A stretch of 64,000 nt of DNA from Streptomyces sp. CNH099. Its GTDB lineage: Bacteria; Actinomycetota; Actinomycetes; Streptomycetales; Streptomycetaceae. Shown here piece by piece: positions 1-7,367 of the stretch. The notes under the pieces were generated by a model. That model was given only the letters and a program-made list of their open reading frames with translations, was not told the origin of the DNA and did not search any database. Numbering within the stretch: position 1 is the stretch's first letter; every line of letters begins with the position of its first letter. Location of the stretch: contig AZWL01000024.1 in NCBI GenBank assembly GCA_000514715.1, forward strand, positions 1-64,000, written 5' to 3'. Made by a program: the position numbers and the translations under genes.

Positions 1-59
1 GCGGATAGAGCAGGCGCCTTCTAAGCGCTTGGTCGCAGGTTCGAGTCCTGCCGGGGGCG
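1..59 (+). tRNA. tRNA-Arg (anticodon TCT), 5' end cut by window edge
   Basis: The window opens inside a tRNA. The anticodon arm is a 5-bp stem GGCGC/GCGCT around the loop CTTCTAA, placing TCT at the anticodon (reads AGA, Arg). The T arm GCAGG-TTCGAGT-CCTGC follows at 35-51, then the 3' acceptor strand CGGGGGC and discriminator G at 59. No CCA is encoded, as is usual for Streptomyces. The acceptor 5' strand and most of the D arm lie outside the window. The AAGCGCTT string here is part of the anticodon stem, not an operator. Confidence 0.9.
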
Positions 60-66
60 CAGGGCT

Positions 67-88
67 GCCCTCCTCCCCCAGGGAGGGC
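67..88 (+). terminator. hairpin after tRNA-Arg, probable terminator
   Basis: GCCCTCC (67-73) pairs with GGAGGGC (82-88) around an 8-nt loop, 7 nt after the tRNA end. There is no clear T tract, which is common for actinomycete terminators. Confidence 0.45.
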
Positions 89-276
89 CCAACCTGCGGG
101 TCAGGAACCTGAAGCCACCTCACGACCGGCCCCGGACGACGAAGCCGACTCGCCACGGGCGATCGTCCCACAGAACCGGCCCGGCAGGTCAGGTTGCGGC
201 GCTCCTCTCCCCCCTCGTAGTCACCCCCCAGCGGCGGTCGAACGCGGTGTGCCGCGGCGGTGTGCCCGGGGCTCCG

Positions 277-2454
277 CTAGTGCAACGCTCCCCGCGTGGG
301 CGGGCGTTCGGCGTGCTGGCGGTGGAGCTGGTGCGGCCACCAGATCCTCGGGCCGATGTCGAGGAAGAGGGAGGTCACCAGGACGGACCGGACGATGAAG
401 GTGTCCAGGAGCACGCCCACCGCCACCGCGAAGCCGATCTCGGCGAAGGCGGTGACGGGCAGGGTGCCGAGCACCGCGAAGGTGCCCGCGAGGACGAGCC
501 CGGCCGAGGTGATGACCGCGCCGGTCGCCGCCAGGGCCGTTCGGGTGCCGGGGCGGGTGCCCTGTCTGCGTGCCTCTTCGCGGATCCGGGTGGCCAGGAA
601 GATGTTGTAGTCGATGCCCAGGGCGACCAGGAAGACGAAGACGAACAAGGGGTAGGACGTGTCCTCCCCCGCGTAGTCGAAGAGGTGCCGGAAGGCGAGC
701 GCGCTGATGCCGAGCGCCGCCGCGTAGGAGAGCACCACGGTGGCGATCAGCAGCAGCGGCGCCACGACCGCCCGGAGCAGCACCATCAGGACGAGCAGGA
801 CGACCACCAGGACCAGCGGCATCACCAGCTTGTTGTCGCGGACCGAGGCGTCGTCGGCGTCGAGCAGCGCGGCCGTACCGCCCCCGACCAGCGTCTCGGT
901 GCCCGGGACCGCGTCCACCGCGTCCCTGACCCGGTCCACCGTCTTCTTGGCGGCCGCGCTGTCGGACGGGTCGGTCATCGTCGCCTCGAACAGGGTCCGG
1001 CCCTCGTACGAGCGCCGGGTGCCCGGCGGTACCGCGAGCGAGTCCGGGACGACGCCTTCGGTCCCGGCGACCACGCGCTTGACCGCCGGGGCCCGGTCGG
1101 TGTCGGTGACGATCACGAGCGGGTCGCCGCTGCCCGCCGGGAAGTACCGCGCGGAGATCTGCTGGCCGGTGACGGAGTCCTGGGTGTCGGTGAAGGCGTC
1201 CTTGTTGGCCAGCCCGGCCGCACGCAGCTGCAGGATGCCGAGCGAGAGCGCGGCCAGGACGATCGCGGTGACGCTCCAGACGGCCCGGGGCCGGTGGCTG
1301 ATCCGGGCACCGATCCGGGCCCACATCCCGTGCTCGGTCGGCTCCCGGGAACCCTCGTGCGGGATGAGCGGCCAGAAGATCCAGCGGCCGACGATCACCA
1401 GCAGCGCCGGGAACAGGGTGAGCATCGCGAGCAGCGAGAGCGTGACACCGACCGCGCACACCGGGCCGAGCCCGCTGGTGGAGTTCATCTCCGCGAAGAC
1501 CAGCACCAGCAGGCTGATGATCACGGTCGCCCCGCTGGCCAGCACCGCCGGGCCCGCCCGGTGCACGGCCACGGCCATCGCCTCGTGCCGGTCGTGGTGG
1601 CGCCGCAGCTCCTCCCGGTAGCGCGCGACGAGCAGCAGCGCGTAGTCCGTGCCGGCGCCGAAGACCAGCACCAGCAGAATGCCCGCGCTCTGCCCGTTGA
1701 CGGTCAGCCCGGCGTGCTCGGCGAGCAGGTAGACGATCGCCTGTGCCGTCAGCAGCGCCGCGATCACCGAGAAGAGCGGGACCAGCAGGAGGGTGGGGCT
1801 GCGGTACGTGACCAGCAGGGCGATGATCACCACCGAGGCGGCCGCGTAGAGCAGCGTGGAGTCGATGCCCTCGAACGCCTCCGCGAAGTCCGCCGAGGTG
1901 CCGCCGGGACCGGTGATGTGGACCGAGAGCCCGTCTGCGCCGGTCCCGCTGACCTCGCGGATCCGGTCCACCGCGGGCGCGATCTGCTCCCAGCCGTCCT
2001 CGTCCATCGTGATCGGTACGAGGATCTGTGCCGCCCGGGGGTTCTCGCGGCGGTCGTACACGGGCCCGGTGCTCTCCCAGCCGCGGATCCCGTGCGCGCG
2101 CAGCTCCTTGATGCCCTCGGCCGCCCGGGACACGCGCCGTTGGTCCGCTCGGGTGAGTCCGTCCTCGCGGGCGTAGATCACCACCGCCGGCGTCCGCTCG
2201 TCGCGGAAGTCCTTGGAGGCGTCGAGCACCTTGGTGGACTCGGCGCTGCCGGGCAGCCAGGACTGGGCGTCGTTGTCCTGGGCACCGGTGAGCTTCGAGG
2301 CGAGCGGGGCCAGGGCGACGATCACCACGAGCCACAGCGCCAGCGTCACCCACTTGGTGCGCCGCCCGCAGACGAACCGGGCGAGACCCCGCCGCCGCGG
2401 GTCTCCCGGATTCCGCCCGGTGCCGCCGCGGTCCTGTTGCGGTACGTGCGTCAT
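277..2454 (-). CDS. MMPL-family (RND superfamily) membrane transporter
   Basis: A 725-residue MMPL-type transporter, expected to be proton-driven and to export a lipid or hydrophobic small molecule across the cytoplasmic membrane. The first membrane helix is near residues 36-52, followed by an extracytoplasmic domain, a helix bundle (about 200-350), a second external domain and a C-terminal bundle (about 545-700). The Asp-Tyr pairs thought to relay protons in MmpL proteins are present in both halves (GTDY near 270, GIDY near 615). A GAGGGA ribosome-binding site lies just before the ATG. The neighbouring MDR reductase is transcribed the same way with 189 bp between them, so co-transcription is possible but unproven. 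Substrate unknown. It is one of three MMPL genes in the window. Confidence 0.9.
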   Translation of the reverse strand: MTHVPQQDRGGTGRNPGDPRRRGLARFVCGRRTKWVTLALWLVVIVALAPLASKLTGAQDNDAQSWLPGSAESTKVLDASKDFRDERTPAVVIYAREDGLTRADQRRVSRAAEGIKELRAHGIRGWESTGPVYDRRENPRAAQILVPITMDEDGWEQIAPAVDRIREVSGTGADGLSVHITGPGGTSADFAEAFEGIDSTLLYAAASVVIIALLVTYRSPTLLLVPLFSVIAALLTAQAIVYLLAEHAGLTVNGQSAGILLVLVFGAGTDYALLLVARYREELRRHHDRHEAMAVAVHRAGPAVLASGATVIISLLVLVFAEMNSTSGLGPVCAVGVTLSLLAMLTLFPALLVIVGRWIFWPLIPHEGSREPTEHGMWARIGARISHRPRAVWSVTAIVLAALSLGILQLRAAGLANKDAFTDTQDSVTGQQISARYFPAGSGDPLVIVTDTDRAPAVKRVVAGTEGVVPDSLAVPPGTRRSYEGRTLFEATMTDPSDSAAAKKTVDRVRDAVDAVPGTETLVGGGTAALLDADDASVRDNKLVMPLVLVVVLLVLMVLLRAVVAPLLLIATVVLSYAAALGISALAFRHLFDYAGEDTSYPLFVFVFLVALGIDYNIFLATRIREEARRQGTRPGTRTALAATGAVITSAGLVLAGTFAVLGTLPVTAFAEIGFAVAVGVLLDTFIVRSVLVTSLFLDIGPRIWWPHQLHRQHAERPPTRGALH

Positions 2455-2643
2455 GGACGTCCCTCATCCCGGCGGGCGTCCGTGGCGGCCTCGCGCCACG
2501 GCCGTACGGATCGGCTTCAGTATCAGCGCGGCCGGGCCGCCGCGCCCGGTGGAACCGCTGCCGGTGGAGCCGCCGACGCCCCGCCGGGCGGCGCGGCGTC
2601 GGCGTACGGGCGCATGCGGGATGCGGGATGCGAGGGGGTCCGC

Positions 2644-3564
2644 TCAGCCTTCGGTGACGCGGATGATCGTCTTGCCGGGGGTGCGCTTGTCCGGCGCGAA
2701 CGCGGAGGCCGCCTCGGCGAGCGGCCGGACGGCGCCGACGACCGGCTTGAGGCGGCCGTCCCGCAGCCGCCGGGCGAGGTCGGCCAGGCGGGTCCGGTCG
2801 GGTTCGACGACGAAGAAGACGGCACGCCCGTCGCGGGGGTGGACGGTGACCGGCTCGGCGATGGTGACCAGGGTGCCGCCGGGGCGGACCAGCGCGGTGG
2901 AGCGTTCGAGGATCTCGCCGCCGATCACGTCGAACACGACGTCGACCTCGCCGACGTCCGCCAGCCCTTCGGCCTGGAGGTCGACGAAGGTGTCCACGCC
3001 CAGGCCCAGCGCGGTGTCGCGGTCGCCGGCCCGGCCGGTGCCGATCACCCGGGCGCCGGCCTCGCGGGCCAGCTGCACGGCGAGGGAGCCGACGCCTCCC
3101 GCGGCACCGTGGATGAGCACGCTCTGACCGGTCACCAGGTGCGCGTGGTCGAACAGGGCCTGCCAGGCCGTGAGCCCGGAGATCGGCAGCGCGGCGGCCG
3201 TGAGGTGGTCGACGTCGGCCGGGAGCGGGGCGAGGTTGCGGGCCTCGACCGCCGTGTACTGGGCCAGCGAGCCGTTGCGGGTCCAGTCGGTCAGGCCGAA
3301 CACGCGCTGGCCGACCGTCAGGCCGGTGGTGCCGTAGCCGAGTTCGGCGACCACGCCGGACAGCTCGTGGCCGGGCACGCTGGGGGTGCGGTCCCGGCCG
3401 GCCCGGTCGGTCCACGTGCCGGGCCAGTCCAGCTCGCCCGGGGTGAATCCGGCGGCGTGGACCTCCACGATCACGTCGTTCTCGGCGGCGTGCGGGTGGG
3501 GCAGCTCGGAGAGGGTCAGGCCGCTGACGCCGGCGTCGCGGTCCTGGACGGTGATGGCCTGCAT
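2644..3564 (-). CDS. NADP-dependent MDR oxidoreductase (quinone oxidoreductase type)
   Basis: A 306-residue zinc-independent medium-chain dehydrogenase/reductase. The N-terminal GroES-like domain (about 25-110) carries the PGHELSG-type loop. The Rossmann domain has the nucleotide motif GAAGGVGS near residue 155. Structural-zinc cysteines are absent, which points to the quinone oxidoreductase/enoyl reductase branch using NADPH. The C-terminal part fits the ADH_zinc_N_2 type. GAGGAA precedes the ATG. Upstream lies a TAGAGT -10 box and a tandem repeat, so it probably has its own regulated promoter. The natural substrate (quinone or alpha,beta-unsaturated carbonyl) cannot be told from sequence. 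Confidence 0.88.
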   Translation of the reverse strand: MQAITVQDRDAGVSGLTLSELPHPHAAENDVIVEVHAAGFTPGELDWPGTWTDRAGRDRTPSVPGHELSGVVAELGYGTTGLTVGQRVFGLTDWTRNGSLAQYTAVEARNLAPLPADVDHLTAAALPISGLTAWQALFDHAHLVTGQSVLIHGAAGGVGSLAVQLAREAGARVIGTGRAGDRDTALGLGVDTFVDLQAEGLADVGEVDVVFDVIGGEILERSTALVRPGGTLVTIAEPVTVHPRDGRAVFFVVEPDRTRLADLARRLRDGRLKPVVGAVRPLAEAASAFAPDKRTPGKTIIRVTEG

Positions 3565-3657
3565 GAGGGATTCCTCGGGGTAGGGGGACGCTCAGGGGCA
3601 CCGCGGGCAGCGGCGGGCGAAGGTCGCCTGACGGGCGCGGTTGCGGTCACGCGTCCC

Positions 3658-3720
3658 ACTCTAGGAGGGAAGCAGCCCAGTCAGGTGGGCCACTTGCGCC
3701 TGATGGCGGTGGGCCATTTG
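3658..3720 (-). promoter_or_regulatory. candidate promoter and tandem repeat upstream of the MDR gene
   Basis: On the minus strand TAGAGT (3658-3663) matches the Streptomyces -10 consensus TAGRRT and lies about 95 bp before the MDR start. The -35 region is weak. Two copies of GGTGGGCCAYTTG (3684-3696 and 3708-3720, 24 bp apart) cover and flank it, as expected for a regulator binding two helical turns apart. Confidence 0.45.
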
Positions 3721-3777
3721 TGGTTGTGGCCGCCCTGGTGACCGGCCGGAGCCGCTCCCCTCGGCGTCGCCCCGCCG

Positions 3778-4383
3778 TCACGGCATGCGGCGCGCCCGCA
3801 GGACGGCGTCGTGCGCGTGGTTCGTGCCGGCGGGGGCCGGGGTGGTGCGCGGGCGCGTCTCGTTGACCAGGACGTTCCAGGTGGAGTCGAGGAGCGGGGC
3901 GATGTCGCCCGGCTGGTAGTGGTCGGCGGGCGCGGGGCCCTCCCTCGAGCGCGGGGGCAGGTCCGCGAGGGCGTGGGTGGCGAAGAGCAGGGTGCCGCCG
4001 GGGGCGACGGCGTCCAGGAGGCCGCGCAGCGCGGCGTGGCCCGGCCGGCGTACGAGCGGGAAGTAGTGGACGGACACCAGGTCGAAGGCGCCGGCCGGGG
4101 GCGGCGTGGCGAGCAGGTCGGTCCGTACCCACGACACGCGGTCGCGGATGTCCGCGGGCGCCGTGGCGGCGGCGCGGCGCAGGGCGACCCCGGAGACGTC
4201 GGCCGCGGTGACCTGCCAGCCGCGCCGGGCCAGCCAGAGCGCGTCGGCGCCCTCGCCGCAGCCGGCGTCGAGCGCCCGGCCCGGCGGCAGGCCGGCGGTC
4301 TCGGTGACGAGCACGCCGTTGGGGTCGCCGCTGAAGACCCGGTCGCGGCGGTCGTACATGGCGTCCCAGCGTTCGCTGTCCAT
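3778..4383 (-). CDS. class I SAM-dependent methyltransferase
   Basis: A 201-residue Rossmann-fold methyltransferase. The N-terminal MDSERWDAMYDRRD start resembles TehB/thiopurine-type methyltransferases. Motif I is LDAGCGEGADALWL (about residues 38-51), followed by an acidic residue after beta2 (AADVSG) and a motif IV-like FDLVSVHYF. The ATG at 4383 is chosen because GAGAGGG lies 9 nt before it and homologous sequence begins there; the open frame upstream is compositional. It is divergent from an XRE-cupin regulator, with a perfect palindrome between them, so it is likely that regulator's target. Substrate unknown; tellurite or small-molecule detoxification are guesses from family resemblance. 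Confidence 0.85.
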   Translation of the reverse strand: MDSERWDAMYDRRDRVFSGDPNGVLVTETAGLPPGRALDAGCGEGADALWLARRGWQVTAADVSGVALRRAAATAPADIRDRVSWVRTDLLATPPPAGAFDLVSVHYFPLVRRPGHAALRGLLDAVAPGGTLLFATHALADLPPRSREGPAPADHYQPGDIAPLLDSTWNVLVNETRPRTTPAPAGTNHAHDAVLRARRMP

Positions 4384-4491
4384 CAGATTCGGCCCTCTCG
4401 TCGGTTCGTTGCCGGCGGTCGGCGCGGGAGGCGGCGCACCGGCGGCCGCGGGCTGTCCACCGTCCTGTCCGGGAGCCGGTCGGGCGAGTTT

Positions 4492-4510
4492 CTTTGCGGA
4501 AAACGCAAAG
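4492..4510. promoter_or_regulatory. perfect palindrome, probable XRE-cupin operator
   Basis: CTTTGCG-GAAAA-CGCAAAG: 7-bp arms with a 5-bp A-rich centre, 18 bp before the GTG of the XRE-cupin gene and 109 bp from the divergent methyltransferase start. It sits where an autoregulatory operator would. Assignment to the adjacent regulator is inference. Confidence 0.65.
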
Positions 4511-4528
4511 GGCGGGCACGGTGAACCC

Positions 4529-5131
4529 GTGCACGACGACCTCGACGGGGTGCTGGCCGCGGTCGGGCCGCGGCTGCGCGAGCTGCGGCTGCGCCGCGGG
4601 ACCACCCTGACCGCGCTGTCGGAGGCCACCGGCATCACCGTCAGCACCCTGTCCCGCCTGGAGTCCGGGGTGCGCAAACCGGGCCTGGAACTCCTCCTGC
4701 CCCTGGCGAGGACCTACCGGATGCCGGTCGAGGAGCTGATCGGCGCTCCGGCCGACGTCGACCCCCGGGTGTATCCGCAGCCGTTCACCCGGAACGGGAT
4801 GACGGTGGTGCCGCTGACGCGCAAGCCCGGGGGGCCGCAGGCGTTCAAGCACATCCTGCCCGCCGGCCTGACCGACGGCCGCGAACCCGACCCCCGCGCG
4901 CACGAGGGCTACCACTGGCTGTACGTCCTGCGCGGGCGGCTCCGCGTCGTCCTCGGCGACCGGGACTTCGTCCTCGCCGAGGGTGAGGTCGCCGAGTTCG
5001 ACACCCACCTCCCGCACTGGTTCGGCAACGCCGACGACCGCGCCGTGGAGTTCCTCAGCATCCTCGGCCCCCAGGGCGAGCGCGTCCACATCAGGGCCAG
5101 CTACCGCCCCGGGGACCCCCGCCCCTCCTGA
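4529..5131 (+). CDS. XRE-family transcriptional regulator with C-terminal cupin domain
   Basis: A 200-residue regulator. The N-terminal lambda-repressor-type HTH covers about residues 8-65 (TLTALSEATGITVSTLSRLE is the helix-turn-helix core). The C-terminal cupin_2 barrel covers about 110-190, with HEGYHWLYVLRGRL and HLPHWFGN supplying the conserved His positions of a small-molecule sensor. The GTG at 4529 is the only in-frame start that gives the normal family length (190-200 residues); the Shine-Dalgarno match is weak. It is divergent from a methyltransferase and preceded by a perfect palindrome, indicating autoregulation and control of that neighbour. The ligand is unknown. It converges on the next gene with only 43 bp between. 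Confidence 0.88.
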   Translation: MHDDLDGVLAAVGPRLRELRLRRGTTLTALSEATGITVSTLSRLESGVRKPGLELLLPLARTYRMPVEELIGAPADVDPRVYPQPFTRNGMTVVPLTRKPGGPQAFKHILPAGLTDGREPDPRAHEGYHWLYVLRGRLRVVLGDRDFVLAEGEVAEFDTHLPHWFGNADDRAVEFLSILGPQGERVHIRASYRPGDPRPS

Positions 5132-5174
5132 CGCGCCCGGTCGCGTACGGGAGGGGGCGGGCGGCCGCCCGGGG

Positions 5175-6257
5175 TCAGCACAGCCGGACGAACGGCCGGT
5201 TCAGGTGCGCCGTGGCGAGGACCGCGCGGCGCTCCTCGGCGCGTTCCAGCAGCAGGCGCCGGGTGCGGCGGGCGAGGTCCGGGTCCTCCTCGAAGAAGTA
5301 CCGCACGGCGGGGTCGACGAGCTGCACCGCGTGCACGACGACGTCCCCGGCGATGACGATCCGCCGGTGCCCGCCGTCGACGACGACCGACTGGTGCCCC
5401 GGCGTGTGCCCGGGCGTCGGTACGAGCGTGACGGCGTCCCCGCCGCGGTGGGCGACCAGCCGGGTGCCGCCGTCGACGGCGTGGAGGCGGCCGGCCGCGC
5501 GCAGCGGGGCGACGGCGTACGTCGTCGCGGCGTCGTCGGGTGCGAGGGCGGCGAGTTCGGCGGCCTGGACGACGTAGCGGGCGCGGGGGAAGGCGGGCTC
5601 ACCGTCGGGTGTCACGGACCAGCCGTAGTGGTCCTCGTGCAGGTGGCTGAGCACGACGGTGTCGACGTCGCCCGGCTCGATGCCGGCGGCGGCCAGCCGC
5701 TCGTGCAGCCGGCCCGGGACCGGCGCCCAGCTCGCGGCGGGGCTGTCGGCCGGGCCGACGCCGGAGTCCACGAGGACGACCCGGCCGCCCGGGCGCCGTA
5801 CGGCGAAGCAGCGGAAGCCCAGCTCCCAGGCGCCGCCGGGCCCGAAGGCCCGCGGGTCGACGCGCCGCGCGTCCGCCCACGCGGTGGCGCCGGCGTCGGG
5901 GAAGGCCTCCTCGCGGGGCATGGGGAACGTCCCGTGCGCGTCCAGCAGCGCCACCACCTCGAACCGCCCGGCCCGGCACACGGCCACCCCGGCCGGGCCG
6001 TCCACCAGGCCGCCGACCGGACCGTCCACCGGCCCGTCGTACGCGGCACCCCGCGACCCCGGCGCGGCCGCCGCCGCACCCGGCGCCGCCGCAACGGCCG
6101 CGCCCGCGGCCAGCGCCCCGGCGCCCCGCAGCAGCCGCCGCCGCCCCCAGGCGCCCGCGCCGTCCGTCGCCCCGCTCCCCTGCGCCCCGTTCTCCCGTGC
6201 GCCGCTCCCCCGCGCCCCGCTCCCGGGCCCGCCGTTCCCGTCGTACGTCCCTCTCAT
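5175..6257 (-). CDS. MBL-fold metallo-hydrolase, Tat-exported
   Basis: A 360-residue metallo-beta-lactamase-fold hydrolase. The zinc motif is SHLHEDH (HxHxDH), with further ligands in GHTPGH and GDVVVH, as in N-acyl-homoserine lactonase-like and related enzymes. The N-terminus has a low-complexity Gly/Ala/Ser stretch followed by GRRRLLRGAGALAAGAA, a twin-arginine signal, so the folded enzyme is probably secreted. The ATG at 6257 is chosen for the GGGAG upstream and because it leaves the Tat signal near the N-terminus (about residues 38-65). It is divergent from an AraC regulator 126 bp away, which is the obvious candidate controller. Substrate (lactone, phosphoester or other) unresolved. Confidence 0.85.
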   Translation of the reverse strand: MRGTYDGNGGPGSGARGSGARENGAQGSGATDGAGAWGRRRLLRGAGALAAGAAVAAAPGAAAAAPGSRGAAYDGPVDGPVGGLVDGPAGVAVCRAGRFEVVALLDAHGTFPMPREEAFPDAGATAWADARRVDPRAFGPGGAWELGFRCFAVRRPGGRVVLVDSGVGPADSPAASWAPVPGRLHERLAAAGIEPGDVDTVVLSHLHEDHYGWSVTPDGEPAFPRARYVVQAAELAALAPDDAATTYAVAPLRAAGRLHAVDGGTRLVAHRGGDAVTLVPTPGHTPGHQSVVVDGGHRRIVIAGDVVVHAVQLVDPAVRYFFEEDPDLARRTRRLLLERAEERRAVLATAHLNRPFVRLC

Positions 6258-6383
6258 CACCGCTCCCTTTCGCCACGCCGGCGGCCAGGCACCGCCGTAC
6301 GCCGGCCACGCTCCCGCCCCCTCGCCGGTCCGCGCTTGTAAGTTCGTGCGCGATCCGCGCCCCCGTGTGCAAGGCTCGGGTCC

Positions 6384-7238
6384 ATGGCCGTGATCCGGCA
6401 CGCGCTCCTGACCGCCGACGACCTCTGCGTCGCCGACGTGTGCTGCGGCGCTCCGCCCGCCGGGTGGACGCCGGTGCGCCCCGCGGAGGTCTTCGGGCTC
6501 GTCCTCGTACGCGACGGTGTCGTACGGGCACGGGTGGACGGCGTCGAGCAGACGATGGACCCCGCGTCGGTCTACGTCGAACGGCTGGGCAGCGAGCAGC
6601 AGTTCGCGCACCCCCGCGGCGCCGACCGCTACACCGAGCTGGTGCCCTCGGAACCGCTGCTCGCCTCGCTGCTGGGCGGCGACCCCACCGTTCCGGAGGG
6701 GCTGGTGTTCACCACGCCCGCGATGGCGCTGCGGCACCGGCTGCTGTGCACGGCCGCCGGCCGCGGGCCCGGGGACGCCTTCGGCGCCGCCGAGTCGGCC
6801 GTCGCCCTGGCCGCGGCGGCGCTCGCCCAGCTCGACGCGCGCCGGGTGGCGAGCGGCGCTCCGGCCACGGCCGCGGCCCGGCGGCGGCTCGCCGACGCGG
6901 CCCGGGAGGCGCTGGCCGGCGACCCGCGGCTCGGGCTGCTCGCCCTCGCCGCCGAACTCGGCTGCTCGCCGCACCACCTGAGCCGGGTGTTCCGGGCGGC
7001 GACCGGCACCACGCTGAGCCGCTACCGCAACCGGCTGCGCGCCGCGCGGGCGCTGGAGCGGCTGGCCGGCGGCGAACGCGACCTCGGCGGTCTCGCGGCC
7101 GAACTCGGCTTCGCCGACCAGGCGCACATGACGCACGTCGTACGCGCCGAGTCCGGGCTGCCCCCGGGCCGCCTCCGTGCCCTCCTCGCCCCCTCGCCCG
7201 CTCCGGCCGGGTCCGCGTTCAACCGCTCCCCGCGCTAG
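6384..7238 (+). CDS. AraC-family transcriptional regulator
   Basis: A 284-residue regulator with an N-terminal cupin-like sensing region (about 1-140) and a C-terminal double HTH of the AraC type (about 190-275). RLGLLALAAELGCSPHHLSR forms the first HTH and DLGGLAAELGFADQAHMTHV the second, ending in the conserved ESGLPPGRLR. The sensor resembles the AraC group with an AraC_binding-type barrel. It is divergent from the MBL hydrolase and lies 129 bp upstream of the FAD protein/lyase pair in the same direction, so it could control either. No Shine-Dalgarno is obvious; AAGGCT 8-13 nt before the ATG could be the -10 of a leaderless message. Confidence 0.87.
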   Translation: MAVIRHALLTADDLCVADVCCGAPPAGWTPVRPAEVFGLVLVRDGVVRARVDGVEQTMDPASVYVERLGSEQQFAHPRGADRYTELVPSEPLLASLLGGDPTVPEGLVFTTPAMALRHRLLCTAAGRGPGDAFGAAESAVALAAAALAQLDARRVASGAPATAAARRRLADAAREALAGDPRLGLLALAAELGCSPHHLSRVFRAATGTTLSRYRNRLRAARALERLAGGERDLGGLAAELGFADQAHMTHVVRAESGLPPGRLRALLAPSPAPAGSAFNRSPR

Positions 7239-7278
7239 AAGCCGCACGTCAGCGGCCTCCCAAGGCTTCCGGCCATCA

Positions 7279-7307
7279 CCTCACAGGAACTTGCCATCGA
7301 TGTGAGG
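7279..7307. promoter_or_regulatory. inverted repeat upstream of the FAD protein/lyase operon
   Basis: CCTCACA (7279-7285) and TGTGAGG (7301-7307) are perfect inverted arms 15 bp apart, 61 bp before the operon start. They could be a terminator for the AraC gene or an operator; the A/T-richer surroundings and a TTGCCA inside favour a regulated promoter region. Function is inference. Confidence 0.4.
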
Positions 7308-7367
7308 CCCGACATTGTGGAAACCTCCTCACCAACGTTCCGCTACCTGCCGTCGGCCGAGGAGTAG

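Noticed and set aside
22..31. LacI-like AAGCGCTT in the tRNA
   Set aside because: It is part of the conserved anticodon stem-loop and not near a start codon.
1..276. Integration site at the tRNA-Arg 3' end
   Set aside because: No second copy of the tRNA 3' end, integrase or phage gene was seen downstream; the adjacent genes look native.
221..3741. Long open frames on both strands of 1100 residues and more (Arg/Pro/Gly/Ala-rich)
   Set aside because: They are antisense or off-frame to the MMPL and MDR genes; composition is repetitive, no domain is visible and third-position G+C bias favours the other frames. The same applies to many long frames throughout the window.
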